A stretch of DNA of 64,000 nucleotides from Tuctoria greenei (Eukaryota > Streptophyta > Magnoliopsida > Poales > Poaceae): assembly GCA_036927565.1 (NCBI GenBank), contig JAYESD010000004.1, forward strand, positions 89,098,942 through 89,162,941, read 5' to 3'. Every line of letters begins with the position of its first letter. Position 1 is the first letter of the stretch. The position numbers and the translations under genes were made by a program. Positions 44,316 through 55,512 of the stretch are shown in pieces. The notes below the pieces were generated by a model. That model saw only the letters and a list, made by a program, of their open reading frames with translations, did no database searches and was not told the DNA's origin.

Positions 44316-45905
44316 TCAAGCCACGTTTCGAGAATCATGTATATTTAGATCATTCATAAGTTCGCAAAAGCATTTTTCATCTAGTGGCTTGGTGAAGATA
44401 TCAGCTAGTTGTTTTTCGCTTCTCACATGTAAAATGATAATATCCCCCTTCATTGAATGGTCTCTCAAGAAGTGGTGTCGGATGTCAATGTGTTTGGTTC
44501 TAGAGCGTTCAACGGGGTTATGGGCAATCTTAGCACTCTCATTATCGCATAGAACTGGAATATGGTTCATATTAAGACTATAGTCCCTTAGAGTTTATCG
44601 CATCCAAAGAAGTTGTGCACAACAACTTTTAACTGCGACATACAATGCTTCGGCTGTGAATAGAGCAATGGAATTTTGTTTCTTGGATGACCATGACACT
44701 AGAGACCTACCCAAGAACTGGCAAGTTCTGAAGGTACTTTTCCTATCCACTTTGCATCTAGCATAATCAACATCAGAGTATCCGATGAGATTGAACTTTG
44801 ACCCATTTAGGATACTACAACCCTAAGTTAGGTGTATGAACTAAATAGCGCAATATTCTCTTTACGGGTACCAAGTGACATTCCTTCGGAGCGGCTTGAA
44901 ACCCTGCACACATGCATACAGTTAACATAGTATTAGCCATAGGTGCACAAAGGTTAAGAAGGGATCCAATCGTGGAACGGTACACCTTTTGATCGACACT
45001 AGGGCTGTCTTGGTTGAGGTCTAGATGTCCATTTGTCGCCATTGGTGTCATGAAGGGCTTGGACTTCTCCATATCAAACTTTTGAAGTATATCTTGAGTG
45101 TACATGGTTTGAGATATGAAGGTGCCTTCCTTAAATTGTTTCACTTGGAAACCTAGAAAGAACTTCAATTTTTCCATCATCGACATCTCAAACCTCTCCG
45201 TCATGATTTTGCTAAACTCTTCACAAAAAGATTGGTTAGTAGAACCAAATATTATATCATCGACATAAATTTGGCATACAAATAAATCATCATCCATGTT
45301 CTTAGTAAAGAGTGTGTAGGCAGCTTTTCCTATCCTAAAACCATTGTCAATGAGAAAATCTCTAAGGCACTCATACCATGCTCTAGGAGCTTGTTTGAGT
45401 CCATAGAGTGCTTTATGAAGCTTAAAGACATGCTTAGGATACTTACGGTCCTCAAAGCCAGGCGGTTGCTCCACATACACCCCCCCCCCTTGATCAAACC
45501 TAAGAGGAAGGCACTTTTCACGTCCATTTGATACAACTTGAAACCGTCATGAGTAGCATAGGCCAATAATATGCGAATAGGTTCAAGCCTAGCTATGGGA
45601 GCAAAAGTTTCATCGAAATCAAAACCTTCGACTTGTGAGTACTCCTTGGCCACAAGTCTAGCTTTGTTTCTTGTCACCACACCATGCTCGCCCTGCTTGC
45701 TGTTGAAGACCCACATGGTGCCTACCACATTAGCATTAGGTCTTTTCACAAGCTCCCACACTTTGTTTCTATTGAAGTTGTTGAGCTCCTCTTGCATGAC
45801 CATCACCCAGTATGGGTCTCGTAGGACATGTTCAACCTTAAATGGCTCCAAAGAAGACACAAATAAATAGTGATCATAAAAGTTAGACATATGAGAGCGA
45901 GTCAT
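44316..45905 (-). pseudogene. Copia-2 reverse transcriptase and RNase H
   Basis: RT begins at 45905 (PYWVMVMQEELNNFNRNKVW, EGFDFDETFAPIARLEPIRI, YQMDVKSAFLLGLI), shifts frame exactly at a run of ten C (45480-45489), and continues in 45480-44815 (MYVEQPPGFEDRKYPKHVFK, LYGLKQAPRAWYECLRDFL, YVDD intact at 45256-45267). RNase H spans about 44815-44316 in two frames, ending KHIDIRHHFLRDH and LADIFTKPLD. Apart from frameshifts and stops the catalytic motifs are conserved. Confidence 0.87.
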
Positions 45906-46118
45906 TACCCCATTGGAGATATTTCCAACTAGGTTGTCAACGGGATGGTTCCGTTGAACACATTGATCGACTCTTGGGTGGCGTACACTTGTTCTTGGGT
46001 CAACTTCTTCGTCTCCCTCATTTTCATTGTCTCCCCCTTGATCATTACCACCATTTTGATCTTCATTTTCTTGATCATGGTGATCTTGATCCTGTTCTTG
46101 ATCTTGGGGATCTTGGGC

Positions 46119-47294
46119 TTAATCTTGTGCTTGGGGCACCTCTTGTGATGGGGAAGGGTCACTTGGGCCTTGTTGTTTTTTTGGTCGTATATAACCAAGT
46201 GCCATCCTTTTCAACAGCATACATGGTGCCTCTTCTTCATCTAGCACACACTGATCAACTTGATCCACTTGGGAGCCATTAGTCTCATCAAACACCACGT
46301 CACGTGCGATTTCAACACAACCGGAGGTTTTGTTGAAGACACGATAGGCGTAGGTGTTTGAATCATAGCCAAGCAAGATCCTTCATCAGATTTGAAATTG
46401 AACTTTAAAATTTGAGGCTTCTTGTTAAGAATATAACATTTGCTGAAAAGACTCTAAAGTAGGAGATATTTGGTTTGTTACCATTAGAAGTTTGTATGGA
46501 GTCTTCTTCAATAGGCGATGGAGGTAGAGGCAGTTTGTGGCATGGCGAGTGGTGTTGACTGCTTCTGCCCAAAGCCAATCAGATGTCTTGTATTCATCAA
46601 GCATGGTTATTGACATCTCTATTAGGGTTTGGTTCTTTCTTTTGACCACCTCGTTTTGTTCGGGTGAGTAGGGTGCCACAAGCTCATGCTTAATGCCCTC
46701 CTCGTTCAAGTACTCTTCTACTTGGGTGTTCTTGAACTCGGTGCCGTTATCACGTCTTATCTTATTGATTCTCAGGAAGAACTCATTTTAAACTCTCCTC
46801 AAGAAGCTTTTGATGAAACCCTTTGTTTTGCCTTTGTCATGCAAGAAAAACAACCAAGTGAAGTGGGAAAAGTCATCCACAATAACTTAAATATATTTGT
46901 TACTGCCAATGCTTATGTAAGCAATGGAACCAAAGAGGTCCATGTGTGGCATCTCCAAAGGTCTTGTGGTTGTCATCATAGTCTTGGCAGGATGCGCTGC
47001 CCCGACTTGTTTGCTGGCTTGCCATACACCACAAGGCCTATCTTTCTCAAAAACAACATTCTTAGTACCTCGGACGTGATTCCATTTTATAAATTTTTGC
47101 AGATTCCTCATACCAACATGGGCTATCCTACAGTGCCACAACCACCCCATGTTGGTCTTCGCCATCAAGCATGTGTCAAGTTGAGTTTTATCTGCGCTGA
47201 AGTCCTCAAGATAAAGCCGTCCCTTGAGCACACCATTGAAGGCAATTGAGCTATCAATTCTTGTAGTCACAATCACGCCCTCATTATTGAACAA
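46119..47294 (-). pseudogene. Copia-2 integrase and linker
   Basis: 47294-46887 contains WHCRIAHVGMRNLQKF and CGVWQASKQVG (H-H-C-C-type zinc binding) and PLEMPHMDLFGSIAY (first catalytic D). The stretch 46886-46710 is frameshifted but still encodes a DNGTEFKN-like phrase. 46709-46425 reads NEEGIKHELVAPYSPEQNEV with the catalytic E and WLWAEAVNTTRHATN. 46376-46119 is the C-terminal RVFNKTSGCVEIARDVVFDE region. Confidence 0.83.
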
Positions 47295-47318
47295 GCAATT
47301 ATATTCCTTTTAGCATAA

Positions 47319-47534
47319 CTAGGAAATGAATAAGAGGTTATAATCTAGATACTCAACATGCATGACATGAGAAATAGTGTGTTCTGGAGAAATAGAGATT
47401 TTATCCATACCTAGTACCTTGCCTTGGCTATTGTCACCAAAGTAGATTCCTTGACTTGAATCATTGTTTTCTTCATACTCCACAAACATTCTTCTTGCTA
47501 CGATCATGTGGTATGTGCATCCACTATCTAGCAC
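47319..47534 (-). pseudogene. Copia-2 protease
   Basis: The frame begins MLDSGCTYHMIVARRMF (active site D-S-G-C) and ends DYNLLFIS. GIYFGDNSQGKVLGMDKISI is the conserved second motif. It lies in the expected place between gag and integrase and in the same frame as integrase. Confidence 0.82.
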
Positions 47535-47595
47535 TCATTTTGTACCACCAGGGGAGTAAGCCTACAAAACAAGTTTAGGCTTTGGTTTTAGGTTC

Positions 47596-50100
47596 TCAAG
47601 CTTGGTTGGTTCCTTTGAGGTTAGTGACAAGGCATTTAGGCACCCACACACAAGGCTTTGGGCTCTTGCAGAGTGGCCCAACATATTCAGCGTAGGCACG
47701 ACCAAATTTGCTTTTCATAAGCACATAAGATGCATCAAAATCATGAAACATGGTCAAATTGACATTTTTAGCATTTTGGACATCCTTGTTAAATATTACC
47801 ATTTCAAGAGAAGTGGATGCATGATGTTCATTCTTGGCTTGATATGAGCCTTCCTTGACAAACTAAATTCTCATCTTGTCGTTCTTGGGAATTCTAGTGT
47901 TTTGCTTTCCTACCCTTGAATAGCCAAGACCATCTTTGACCAAGGGAGATCTTGTGATCGAGTATGCACTACATGAATACTTGATCTTCTCCCTTTCAAA
48001 GATGCCACCTTTTAGTGTGCTCCTGCTTTTTGTCATGTTAAGCTCATTGTCAAAGATGCCACCTTTTAGTGTGCTCCTGCTTTTTGTCATGTTAAGCTCA
48101 TTTTTCAAGTCAAGCACAAGGTTAGCACATTTGCAAGTTTTTTTGTTCGCCTGCATATTAGGCAAGTTTGATCCTATTGAGGCAAAAGTGGGAATACTTG
48201 ACTTGAGAGTTACGAATTGTGCCTCAAGATTCTTGTGAGCTTTGTTCATGCTCAAAAGTTCATCATTGAGCACAACATTCGAACTGTTGAGGCTTGAGGA
48301 TGACTCCTTGCATTTTGCAAGTTCAAGTTCAAGTTCCTTGTTCTTCACTCTCTCAAGCTCGAGGAGCTTTTTAGGGTCAAGATTCTTTTGCATCTTTTTG
48401 ACAAGCAATTCATCTTATTCCTCAAGAAGTTCCTCCTTGTCTAAGATTTCATCAGGGATTTTTTTCATTTTAATATTTCAATTTTGCTCAAACCTTCAAA
48501 CATGTACTCATTCTCACTAGCACTATCAAAATCCTCATCTTTAATAGAACGCAAGGAGAGTTTAGATTTAACCTTTCGCTTTCCCTTCTTCGCCATGAGG
48601 CATGTGTCGCTTGAGCTATTCCACTGTCCCTTCTATGGCAAGAGAGTCTTCTTCATCGCTGGCTTCTTGATGGCGACGGTTGCCACTCCCGCCTCATCAT
48701 CAGAGGAGGACTAATAGTTGGATCCCACTCCTTGCCAACATGAGCATGCCCATGTGCCTTCTCTTCCTGAATATCTTCCTCTCTTGTGGCTTCCCATCCT
48801 TGTTCTTCTTCTTCTTCTTATCCTCTTCCTTTTCATATGGGCAATTCACAATGAAGTGCCCATACTCGCCACAATTATAGCAGCTCTCTTGGTTCTTGAC
48901 TTGCTCTTATCCTTGCCCTTGCTCTCATAGTTTGACCCTGTTATTTTATTCATCAATCCTTTGAATCGTTTGATGAAGAAGGCCAACTCCTCATCATCCA
49001 TGTCGGTGCTTTCTTCTTCTTCTTCACTTTCATCATCGTAGCTTGAAGCTTGCACCTCTTTGCCTTTGTACTTGGGTGAGCCTTTGAGAGCGATGCCCTT
49101 CTTCTTGGAGGATGTGACCTTGGCAAGGTCGTTAATATGGCATCCTTCCATATCCATCATCTCGTGGTTGATGATCTTGCCAAGCACCTCATCGAGAGTC
49201 ATTTTATGGAAATTTGGACTCTCACAGATGAGGGTGCAAAGTGTCACACTGCGAGGCATGAAAGCTCTTATCATCCCCTTCACCACTTCATGGTCCATCC
49301 ACTTCTTGCATCCATATGCGCAACTCCTATTGATTAGGGTATTGAGACAGTTGTACATCTCTTGAGAGGTTTCGCCTTCTTCCATGGAGAATTTTCCAAG
49401 CCCCCCCCCCTCGATCATCTCAATCTTGGATTCCCGTACGAATCGGTTGCTTCATGTGCAACCTTGAGAGTGTCCAAAGTCTTTTTGGCTTGCTCCAACC
49501 CATCCACTTTGTTGAATTCTTCATAGCTCAAGGACGAGTTGAGCATGGCCGCAACTTGAGCATTGCGATGGATTTGTTGTTCTTGCTCTGGGATTAGTTC
49601 TTCATCATCCGCGGGGATATCTACACCTATGCAAAAAATATGCCAAAGTGTAGGATTGAGAGAAATAAGATGCAATTCCTGTTGTGTTTCCACATGGTAT
49701 ATTTAGTGGCATCGAAATGTGGAAGTTTGCCCATAGGAATTGACAAGTAGTTGAATCGAGAGTTCAATCCCTCATAGTTAAAAGGATATCGCGTGTAGTC
49801 ATCTTCGAGCCTCTAGAGCTTCTTCTCCTTCTCAAGCCTTCTCCTCCTTTGGGCTTCGTCTCTTGCCATCCGAACAAGGTCCGCAAGACGCTTCACTTCT
49901 TCATCTTCATCTTCGGTCTCACCATCAAAGGCAGGAGGCGTTGGCTTGTCCTTGTTCGTGTTGTTGGTCTTGAATGGCAAAGTCTTGGATCCTTGTCTGC
50001 CGCTACCGCTGCTCTCCCTGGTGCTGGTGCCGCCGAGGATCGGCAAGTCCTTCTCACCATTTACGCCCCATCTTCTCTCCAAGCGGTTAAGATTTTTGGT
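47596..50100 (-). pseudogene. Copia-2 gag, several frameshifts
   Basis: Segments in order are an acidic/basic N-terminus (to 49813), 49693-49415 (SLSYEEFNKVDGLEQAKKTL), 49418-48846 (capsid; SMEEGETSQEMYNCLNTLIN, DEELAFFIKRFKGLMNKITG), a zinc knuckle C-Y-N-C-G-E-Y-G-H-F-I-V-N-C at about 48845-48890 in another frame, a coiled-coil region 48408-47863, and 47802-47596 (VWVPKCLVTNLKG). The first frame change falls on a run of ten C (49401-49410). The coiled-coil region has an internal 54-bp duplication. Long gag with a coiled coil again fits Sireviruses. Confidence 0.8.
47997..48104. repeat. 54-bp tandem duplication in Copia-2 gag
   Basis: Two adjacent units (47997-48050 and 48051-48104) are identical for over 50 bases, each starting CAAAGATGCCACC. 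The duplication is in frame and doubles the segment NELNMTKSRSTLKGGIF. The near identity of the units means it arose recently. Confidence 0.9.
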
Positions 50101-50109
50101 AGAGTTAGG

Positions 50110-50120
50110 CTTTGATACCA
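50110..50120 (-). other. Primer-binding site of Copia-2 (tRNA-iMet)
   Basis: CTTTGATACCA on the plus strand reads TGGTATCAAAG on the minus strand, an initiator-Met complement with one change common in plant Copia elements. It lies two bases from the LTR edge. Confidence 0.8.
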
Positions 50121-50122
50121 AT

Positions 50123-50720
50123 TGAAATTGCCTAGTGGGGTGAATAAGCGAAAAACCTAAAATTTGACATATAAAAGCTAATCAGTAAACAGAGTCGGAC
50201 TAGTCCGGCCTAGGGGCACACTAGTTCGGTCACATAAAGATAATGCGCGAAAGGTGATTTTTAGGAGTTTCTCAACAATCTATGAAAAGAACTATGAAGA
50301 ATAACAACCTATCAATCTAGTGGTGAAGTTGCACAAAGAACAAAATATTAGATCTAGGTGGATCGCAAGATTGAGGTGAAGAACATGAAGAACCCCAAAG
50401 TGTTCTAGCAGAGAAAAGAAGAAAAATCAAGAGCACAAGACACAAGATTTATCCCTTGGTCCAGCTTCATGGAGAAGCCTACATGCACATTGAGGATACC
50501 ACAAAAAAACATGGTTTCACTCAACCCTTTCCTCCCCAAGCCACCACAAAGGCCAACTTGTTCTTCCACTAAATCACAGGGAAATCACAAGATCCATGAG
50601 CAACTCAAAATCTGAGGATCCCACAAGTTTACAACTCAAAAAGATCACGTAACACCCACACGAACTCAAATCAACAAGTCAAACCAAGAGAATCAACCAA
50701 GAGGTCAAGTCAAAGCACAC
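50123..50720 (-). repeat. 5' LTR of Copia-2, truncated to R-U5
   Basis: It begins TGAAATTGCC beside the PBS. The layout follows the first ~500 bases of the Copia-1 LTR (a GATTTATCCC-type phrase, then a leader-like GC stretch). No TATA box or U3 remains before 50720, so the promoter half is missing. The GGACTAGTCC core and a variant occur at about 50190-50230. The right edge is approximate. Confidence 0.7.
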
Positions 50721-50835
50721 TGTCGATACCCGGCGTACCTGGTACCCTCACGCACAGGCTAAAAGCAACTAAGTGTCCTGCCATACCGTTGAGGTAAGGT
50801 CCAAGGGCGCCAAGTGTCAAGGAGGACCAGACCCC
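50721..50835. other. Fragment of unknown origin
   Basis: A 115-base stretch starting TGTCGATACCCGGCG does not match anything else in the window. Its start resembles a grass Gypsy LTR end, but it is too short to classify. It is the DNA immediately left of Athila B and ends ACCCC. Confidence 0.4.
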
Positions 50836-52125
50836 TGGTTGACAGCTACTAAGAAACACCAACAAATCATCCCCTGCAATGACGACAAAAATGTGTGTTG
50901 ATGCTTCTTAACATCACAGATCATCTCTAGTAATAGATGAGGTCCAAGTGAATGGAAACCGTTGTGTAGCATTTCACCCAAGAGTATTCCCAAGGGTATC
51001 GTATTTATCCCAAAGTAAGGAAATGGAGTAAAGTGAACACTACCCTTATGATCAAGCTATGGGATACTAATCAATTATCAAGATAGGGGTAGGTTGATAA
51101 TATACGGGTGGTGTGACACACACCTAAGCAATCTATTCTATAGGGTAGATGAGTCCTAATGGAGGTTAGACTAAGGATTGGGAAGTGGCTCCTATAATGC
51201 ATCTAATATACATGTACATAGCCTTAGTTAGATACTAATGAGCATGTCAATAGTGAATACTTATGCTAAGTAGTTCAACAGATCGAGCACGGGTTTACCC
51301 CTAACAATACTAGAATGACTCCAGCCAAGAGCCTGTGGCAGAGCCAAACATGGAGGATTACAAAGGAAAGATAGGGCTATCACCACCTACTGCCTAACTC
51401 TTCAATCCGTTGGTCTACAAGACATGACATCCAATGTTACTTAACTATCCTAGCACCATGCTAGCATATTTAGTAAATACCTTAAGAGTCATGACACAAG
51501 CCATTTTAAGGCAATGACTAACCTAAACATCGTTGAACCAATGTTGAGACATAGCATAATTTATTCATATCAACATGATCATATCATAACTAGTTAGACT
51601 ATTGTGGAGGTTTGTAGTGTTTATGATGATAGATTAAGAGTGATATGGAATAATCATAAAGACTACTCCTACCACATACATGGACTCCACAATCAAACAA
51701 GAAACGCTTCATCCAATTACATGACTAAAAGAAGACTAAAGATAATATCTTTATTATGCATTAATTCATAAATATAAGAAAAGATACATGATCCATACCT
51801 TTCCCAATTTTTACATGGGACTAGAGGCTCTCCTACCTATAGCCTAACTCCACTAAGAACTAAGAGAACTAGTGTATAGAATAGAATGATGCTCAAGTGG
51901 TGTGTGTTGAAGTGAAGGGCGTTGGGCCCTATTTATAGGTGGAGAAGGGTCGGTTCCCGCAACCAAAAGCGCACGAATCAGTAACCACTTACTTCTTCAA
52001 GCCAGGAAGAGCCAACACATGAAAGCTGACCAAGTATGGCGCCAGAACCAAGTCAGCCGACTAGGGGGGTCGGCCGACATGGTCCTTGCACCGTTTCACG
52101 TGTGCTTTCTCCAGGTCACCATCTT
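50836..52125 (-). repeat. 3' LTR of Athila B, truncated, with 59-bp edge extension
   Basis: The core matches the A LTRs from 50896 (TGTTGATGCTTC) to 52125. The TATA box is at 51930-51937. The 60 bases before the core (50836-50895, starting TGGTTGACAG) match 53964-54022 and include a degenerate PBS copy at 50870-50887. Because they lie outside the 3' LTR core, they are best taken as part of the LTR. Confidence 0.72.
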
Positions 52126-53154
52126 GAGCATTCCTCCACCATGAACTCAAAAATGAGATCGATGGAGGGATATGTGTTTGATGGGGCATTCCAACCTCTT
52201 CACAAATTTTGTCCTGGCAACACTAGTAATCAAGAACAAACAAAACAACTCAAAAATGGGTTACGTTAGCTAAAAAGCATGTTGTACCCTTTGTCAAATT
52301 GTTTTGCCCAACATGAAACAACTTTCAAATGCAATGAATATTTAAGGGAAATATTTTTTGTTATAATTAGGAAGATGAATTCAAGTGGTTACGCCAAGGT
52401 TCATATCCAAATAAATTTATTTCCTTATTCAAAATTTTAGTTTTTATGAGAGTTGGAAATTTTACTCCCCAACATGCAACTGTGGAAATTCAAACATGCT
52501 AAATGCAATTAAAAAGATTGATGGGGAATTCAAATATGCAATTGGGAAACCAAATATGAGATAACTACCAATTAACCTATTGGCAAGGACTCAACGAATT
52601 TTTGATGTCTGATGAGTGGGACTTACCCCCGTCTTGTCTAGTGCGATGATTTGTCGTCCAATCCCGGAGTTGAAGATGTGGACAACGTTTTTGGATTGAC
52701 ATGCCAAATCTCCTTTGACATGTCAGTTGGACATGTGGACCACATGATGGCCCTAGCCTCTCCGTTGTCTTGATGGAGACTTGTTGATGTAGCAACAGCT
52801 TCTCCCTCTTTGAAGATATTCTCTTATGAGCATGATGAGGCTTGTCCTTCCTTTTGGGGTGCCACTTTCACCGTCTTGATATCCCCTAAGGTTAACCTGT
52901 ACATTGATCATGGATCAAAATCTTCCTTGGGCTTGATGTCATGTTAACTCCACAATCAAACAAGAAACACTTCATCCACAATGTCACTTGCCCTAGGTTG
53001 CATGGGCTTGATCGAAGGATAGGAATCCCAACAAGTAATTGTGGGACATCTTGGATCTTGAATGCTCTTTAATTTTCTTATCCTTGGCCAAGGGCAGCAT
53101 GTGGATGTTGTCTTAATTTCTTGCTTTGCCATGGACAAGATACTTCAAGGTAGT
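52126..53154. other. Athila B internal spacer, no gene seen
   Basis: This is diverged non-coding Athila interior, equivalent in parts to A at 12229-13010. Open frames (for example 52577-52795) are short and without similarity. Neither protease nor polymerase motifs are present. Confidence 0.5.
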
Positions 53155-53804
53155 CTAGTTGAACTTAGATCCCTTGAAATCCTCATAGCCTCCTTGATTA
53201 CAAGAGTGATGTTGATTCCACCCTTGACCTCCTTGTAGGTGGTAGCCATTGGAGTTGTCTTTGGAAGGACGAATCCCCATAGGTCTTAAGAAATGATTCC
53301 CCCAAGTGTCCCATGTTGTCATGGATTTTAACAAGTCACGTAAATATCCATGGCTTGGATTATCCAAACACTTCTCCATTGGCTTGATATTCATGATGCT
53401 TCAATGGGAGGTGTAGTTCCTTAGCTAGCATGTCTACCTTGTTAAGTGGTGTGCATGCCAAGCTAATGGAACTAGAGTACTCTTTAATCCACCCCTTGAG
53501 TAGAGACCATATTCTCATCTATGATGAATGAGAACAGGACTCCTTCAGCTCCAACACAAAGGTGGTCATGATTGATGGATGAACCCATGACATGACTATT
53601 GGATGAGGAGCCAACTATCCACCCTATGGTGGAGGCAAACCAATAAGAACTCTTGTGGCCTTCCCCAAGTTTGGGATTGATGACTTTGGCTCCTACTAGA
53701 AGCTGAAATTCTTCCGCAAATGGCAATGGTGTTGCCCAGCGGGAATTTGTTGAGGTACGCCTTAAATCATCTTGAAGTTTAGTACTAGCATGCTCGTTGG
53801 CCAT
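53155..53804 (-). pseudogene. Athila B gag remnant
   Basis: 53804-53484 starts MANEHASTKLQDDLRR, the same start as element C at 63956. 53394-53155 ends with DNSNGYHLQGGQGWNQHHSC, matching the Gly/Asn-rich stretch after the zinc knuckle of A. The capsid core and knuckle between them are largely deleted or unreadable. Confidence 0.68.
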
Positions 53805-53937
53805 CCCATGAATGGGTTAGTGAACACTACCCTATTTTCACACAAAAGGGGAAAACAAACAATGGTAATCCTTTCTAATAACTATTAGTACCTCTAGCTT
53901 AATCACAAGTGATAGCTATCCTTCACTTCCTTTGCCT

Positions 53938-54027
53938 TCCTCGGCAATGGCTCAAGAAATGCTTGTTGACATCTACTAAGAAACACCAACAAATTATCCC
54001 CAGCAATGGCGCTAGAAATGCTTGTTG
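53938..54027 (-). repeat. Duplicated PBS and LTR edge of Athila B
   Basis: Two 31-base copies, 53938-53968 and 53997-54027, lie exactly 59 bases apart. Each contains a tRNA-Asp-type PBS followed by AGAAATGCTTGTTG, the LTR edge. The inner PBS (53997-54014) is closer to the consensus than the outer one in base content, but both are recognisable. Confidence 0.82.
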
Positions 54028-55512
54028 ACGTTTCCTAGCGTCACAGATCATTTCTAGTAAGAGATGAGGTCCGCAAGTGCACGGATACTGTCGTGTAGCA
54101 TTTCACCCAAGAATATTCCCAAGGGTATCGTATTTATATCAAAAGAAGGCAATGGAGTAAAGTGAACACTATTCTTATGATTAAGATTTGGGGTACTAAT
54201 CAATTATCAAGACAGGGGTAGGTTGATAATATATGGGTAGTGTGACACACACCTAAGCAACTTATTCTAAATGGTAGATGAGTCCTAATGGAGGTTAGAC
54301 TAAGGATTGGGGAGTTGCTTCTATAATGCTTCTTATAAACATATACATATTCTAGGTCAGATACTAATGACCATGTCAATGGTGAAAACTTATGCTAAGT
54401 TGTTCAACATATCGGGCATGGGTTTACCCCTAGCAATACTACGACGACACCCGCCAAGAGCCTGTGGCATAGCCAAGCGTGGAGGATTACAAAGGATAGA
54501 TAGGGCTCTCACCACCTACTGCCTACCTCTTCAATCTGTAGGTCTACGAGACATCCAACATTACTTAACTATCTTGGCACCATGCTAGCATATTAAGTAA
54601 ATACCTTAAGAGTCATGACACAATCCAACTTAATGCAATGACTAACGTAAACATCGTTGAACCAATGTTGAGACATAGCATAAGTTATTCATATCAACAT
54701 GATCATATCATAACTAATTAGACTATAGTTGGGGTTTGTAGTGTTTATGATGATATATTAAGAGTGATATGGCTTAATCATAAAGACTACTCCTACCACA
54801 TACATCAACTCCACAATCAAACAAGAAATGCTTCATCTAAGTATATGAATAAAAGAGGACTAAAGATAATATCTATATTATGCATAAAGTCACAAATATA
54901 AGAAAAGATACATGAGCCATACATTTCCCGATTTGGACTTGGGACTAGAGGCTCTACTCCCTATAGCCTAACTCCCCAAAGGTCTAAGAGAACTAGAGTA
55001 TACAATAGAATAATGCTCAAGTGGTGTGTGTTGAAGTGAGGGGTGAGGGGTCCTATTTATAGGTGGAGAAGGATCAATTCCCGCCACCAATAGCGCGCAA
55101 ATCAGTCATCTCTGACTTCTTCAAGCCAGTAGGAGCCAACACGTGGAAGCTGACCGAGTTTGGCGCCAGGACAGGGTCGACCGACTAGGGGGGTCCACTG
55201 ACCTGGTCTTTGCACTATTTCGCCTGTGCTTTCTCCAGGTCACTATCATGGGGGTCCCATCCATTGATATGGGTGCTACACCTTGGGATGGCCTCAGAAA
55301 CTTCTTTTTCAGGGCCATTTGATCCATGTGGTGCCACATTTTAGCGCTTGATTGGCTGGGATGATATTTCATAGGATCTATCCCCTTGTTTCACTTCAAT
55401 TCTGTATAAAATATTTGCATGCACCAATTTCTCCAAGTACAAGTGGAAATAGGTTAAATGAAAGGTGATGTGTGCAAGAAATGATATTTCCTTCACATAA
55501 TTGAGTTGTATT
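53964..55512 (-). repeat. 5' LTR of Athila B, interrupted by Copia-3
   Basis: The core begins at 54023 (TGTTGACG); with the extension it begins at 53964 (TGTTGACATC). The TATA box is at 55054-55061. The match to A ends at 55512 with GTATT, where Copia-3 begins. The missing terminal ~40 bases should lie beyond the right end of Copia-3, outside the window. Confidence 0.78.

Larger units (their letters stand above)
42819..50720 (-). mobile_element. Copia-2, Sirevirus-like retrotransposon, 3' part lost
   Basis: Minus-strand order is truncated 5' LTR (50123-50720), iMet PBS, gag, protease, integrase, RT, RNase H and the start of a third ORF, which is cut at 42819 by chromovirus E. The 3' LTR and the rest of the third ORF should lie beyond E but were lost with its left end. 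Frameshifts are frequent and two coincide with runs of ten C. It is clearly related to Copia-1 but another family. Confidence 0.85.
50836..55512 (-). mobile_element. Athila-like retrotransposon B, heavily deleted
   Basis: Two Athila LTRs (left 50836-52125, right 53964-55512) flank only 1.8 kb of interior. The left LTR lacks its inner ~350 bases and joins internal sequence at 52126 equivalent to A near 12229, so PPT, ATHILA ORF and flanks are deleted. A degenerate gag remains. Both LTR outer/PBS edges carry the 59-bp extension described in the findings. The right LTR is interrupted by Copia-3 at 55513 and loses its last ~40 bases from view. Confidence 0.8.

Noticed and set aside
50836..50895. 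Leader fragment of a separate tandem Athila copy
   Set aside because: It is possible, but an extended LTR explains this block with one event and also explains its TG start and its match to 53964-54022. Kept as the alternative in the findings.
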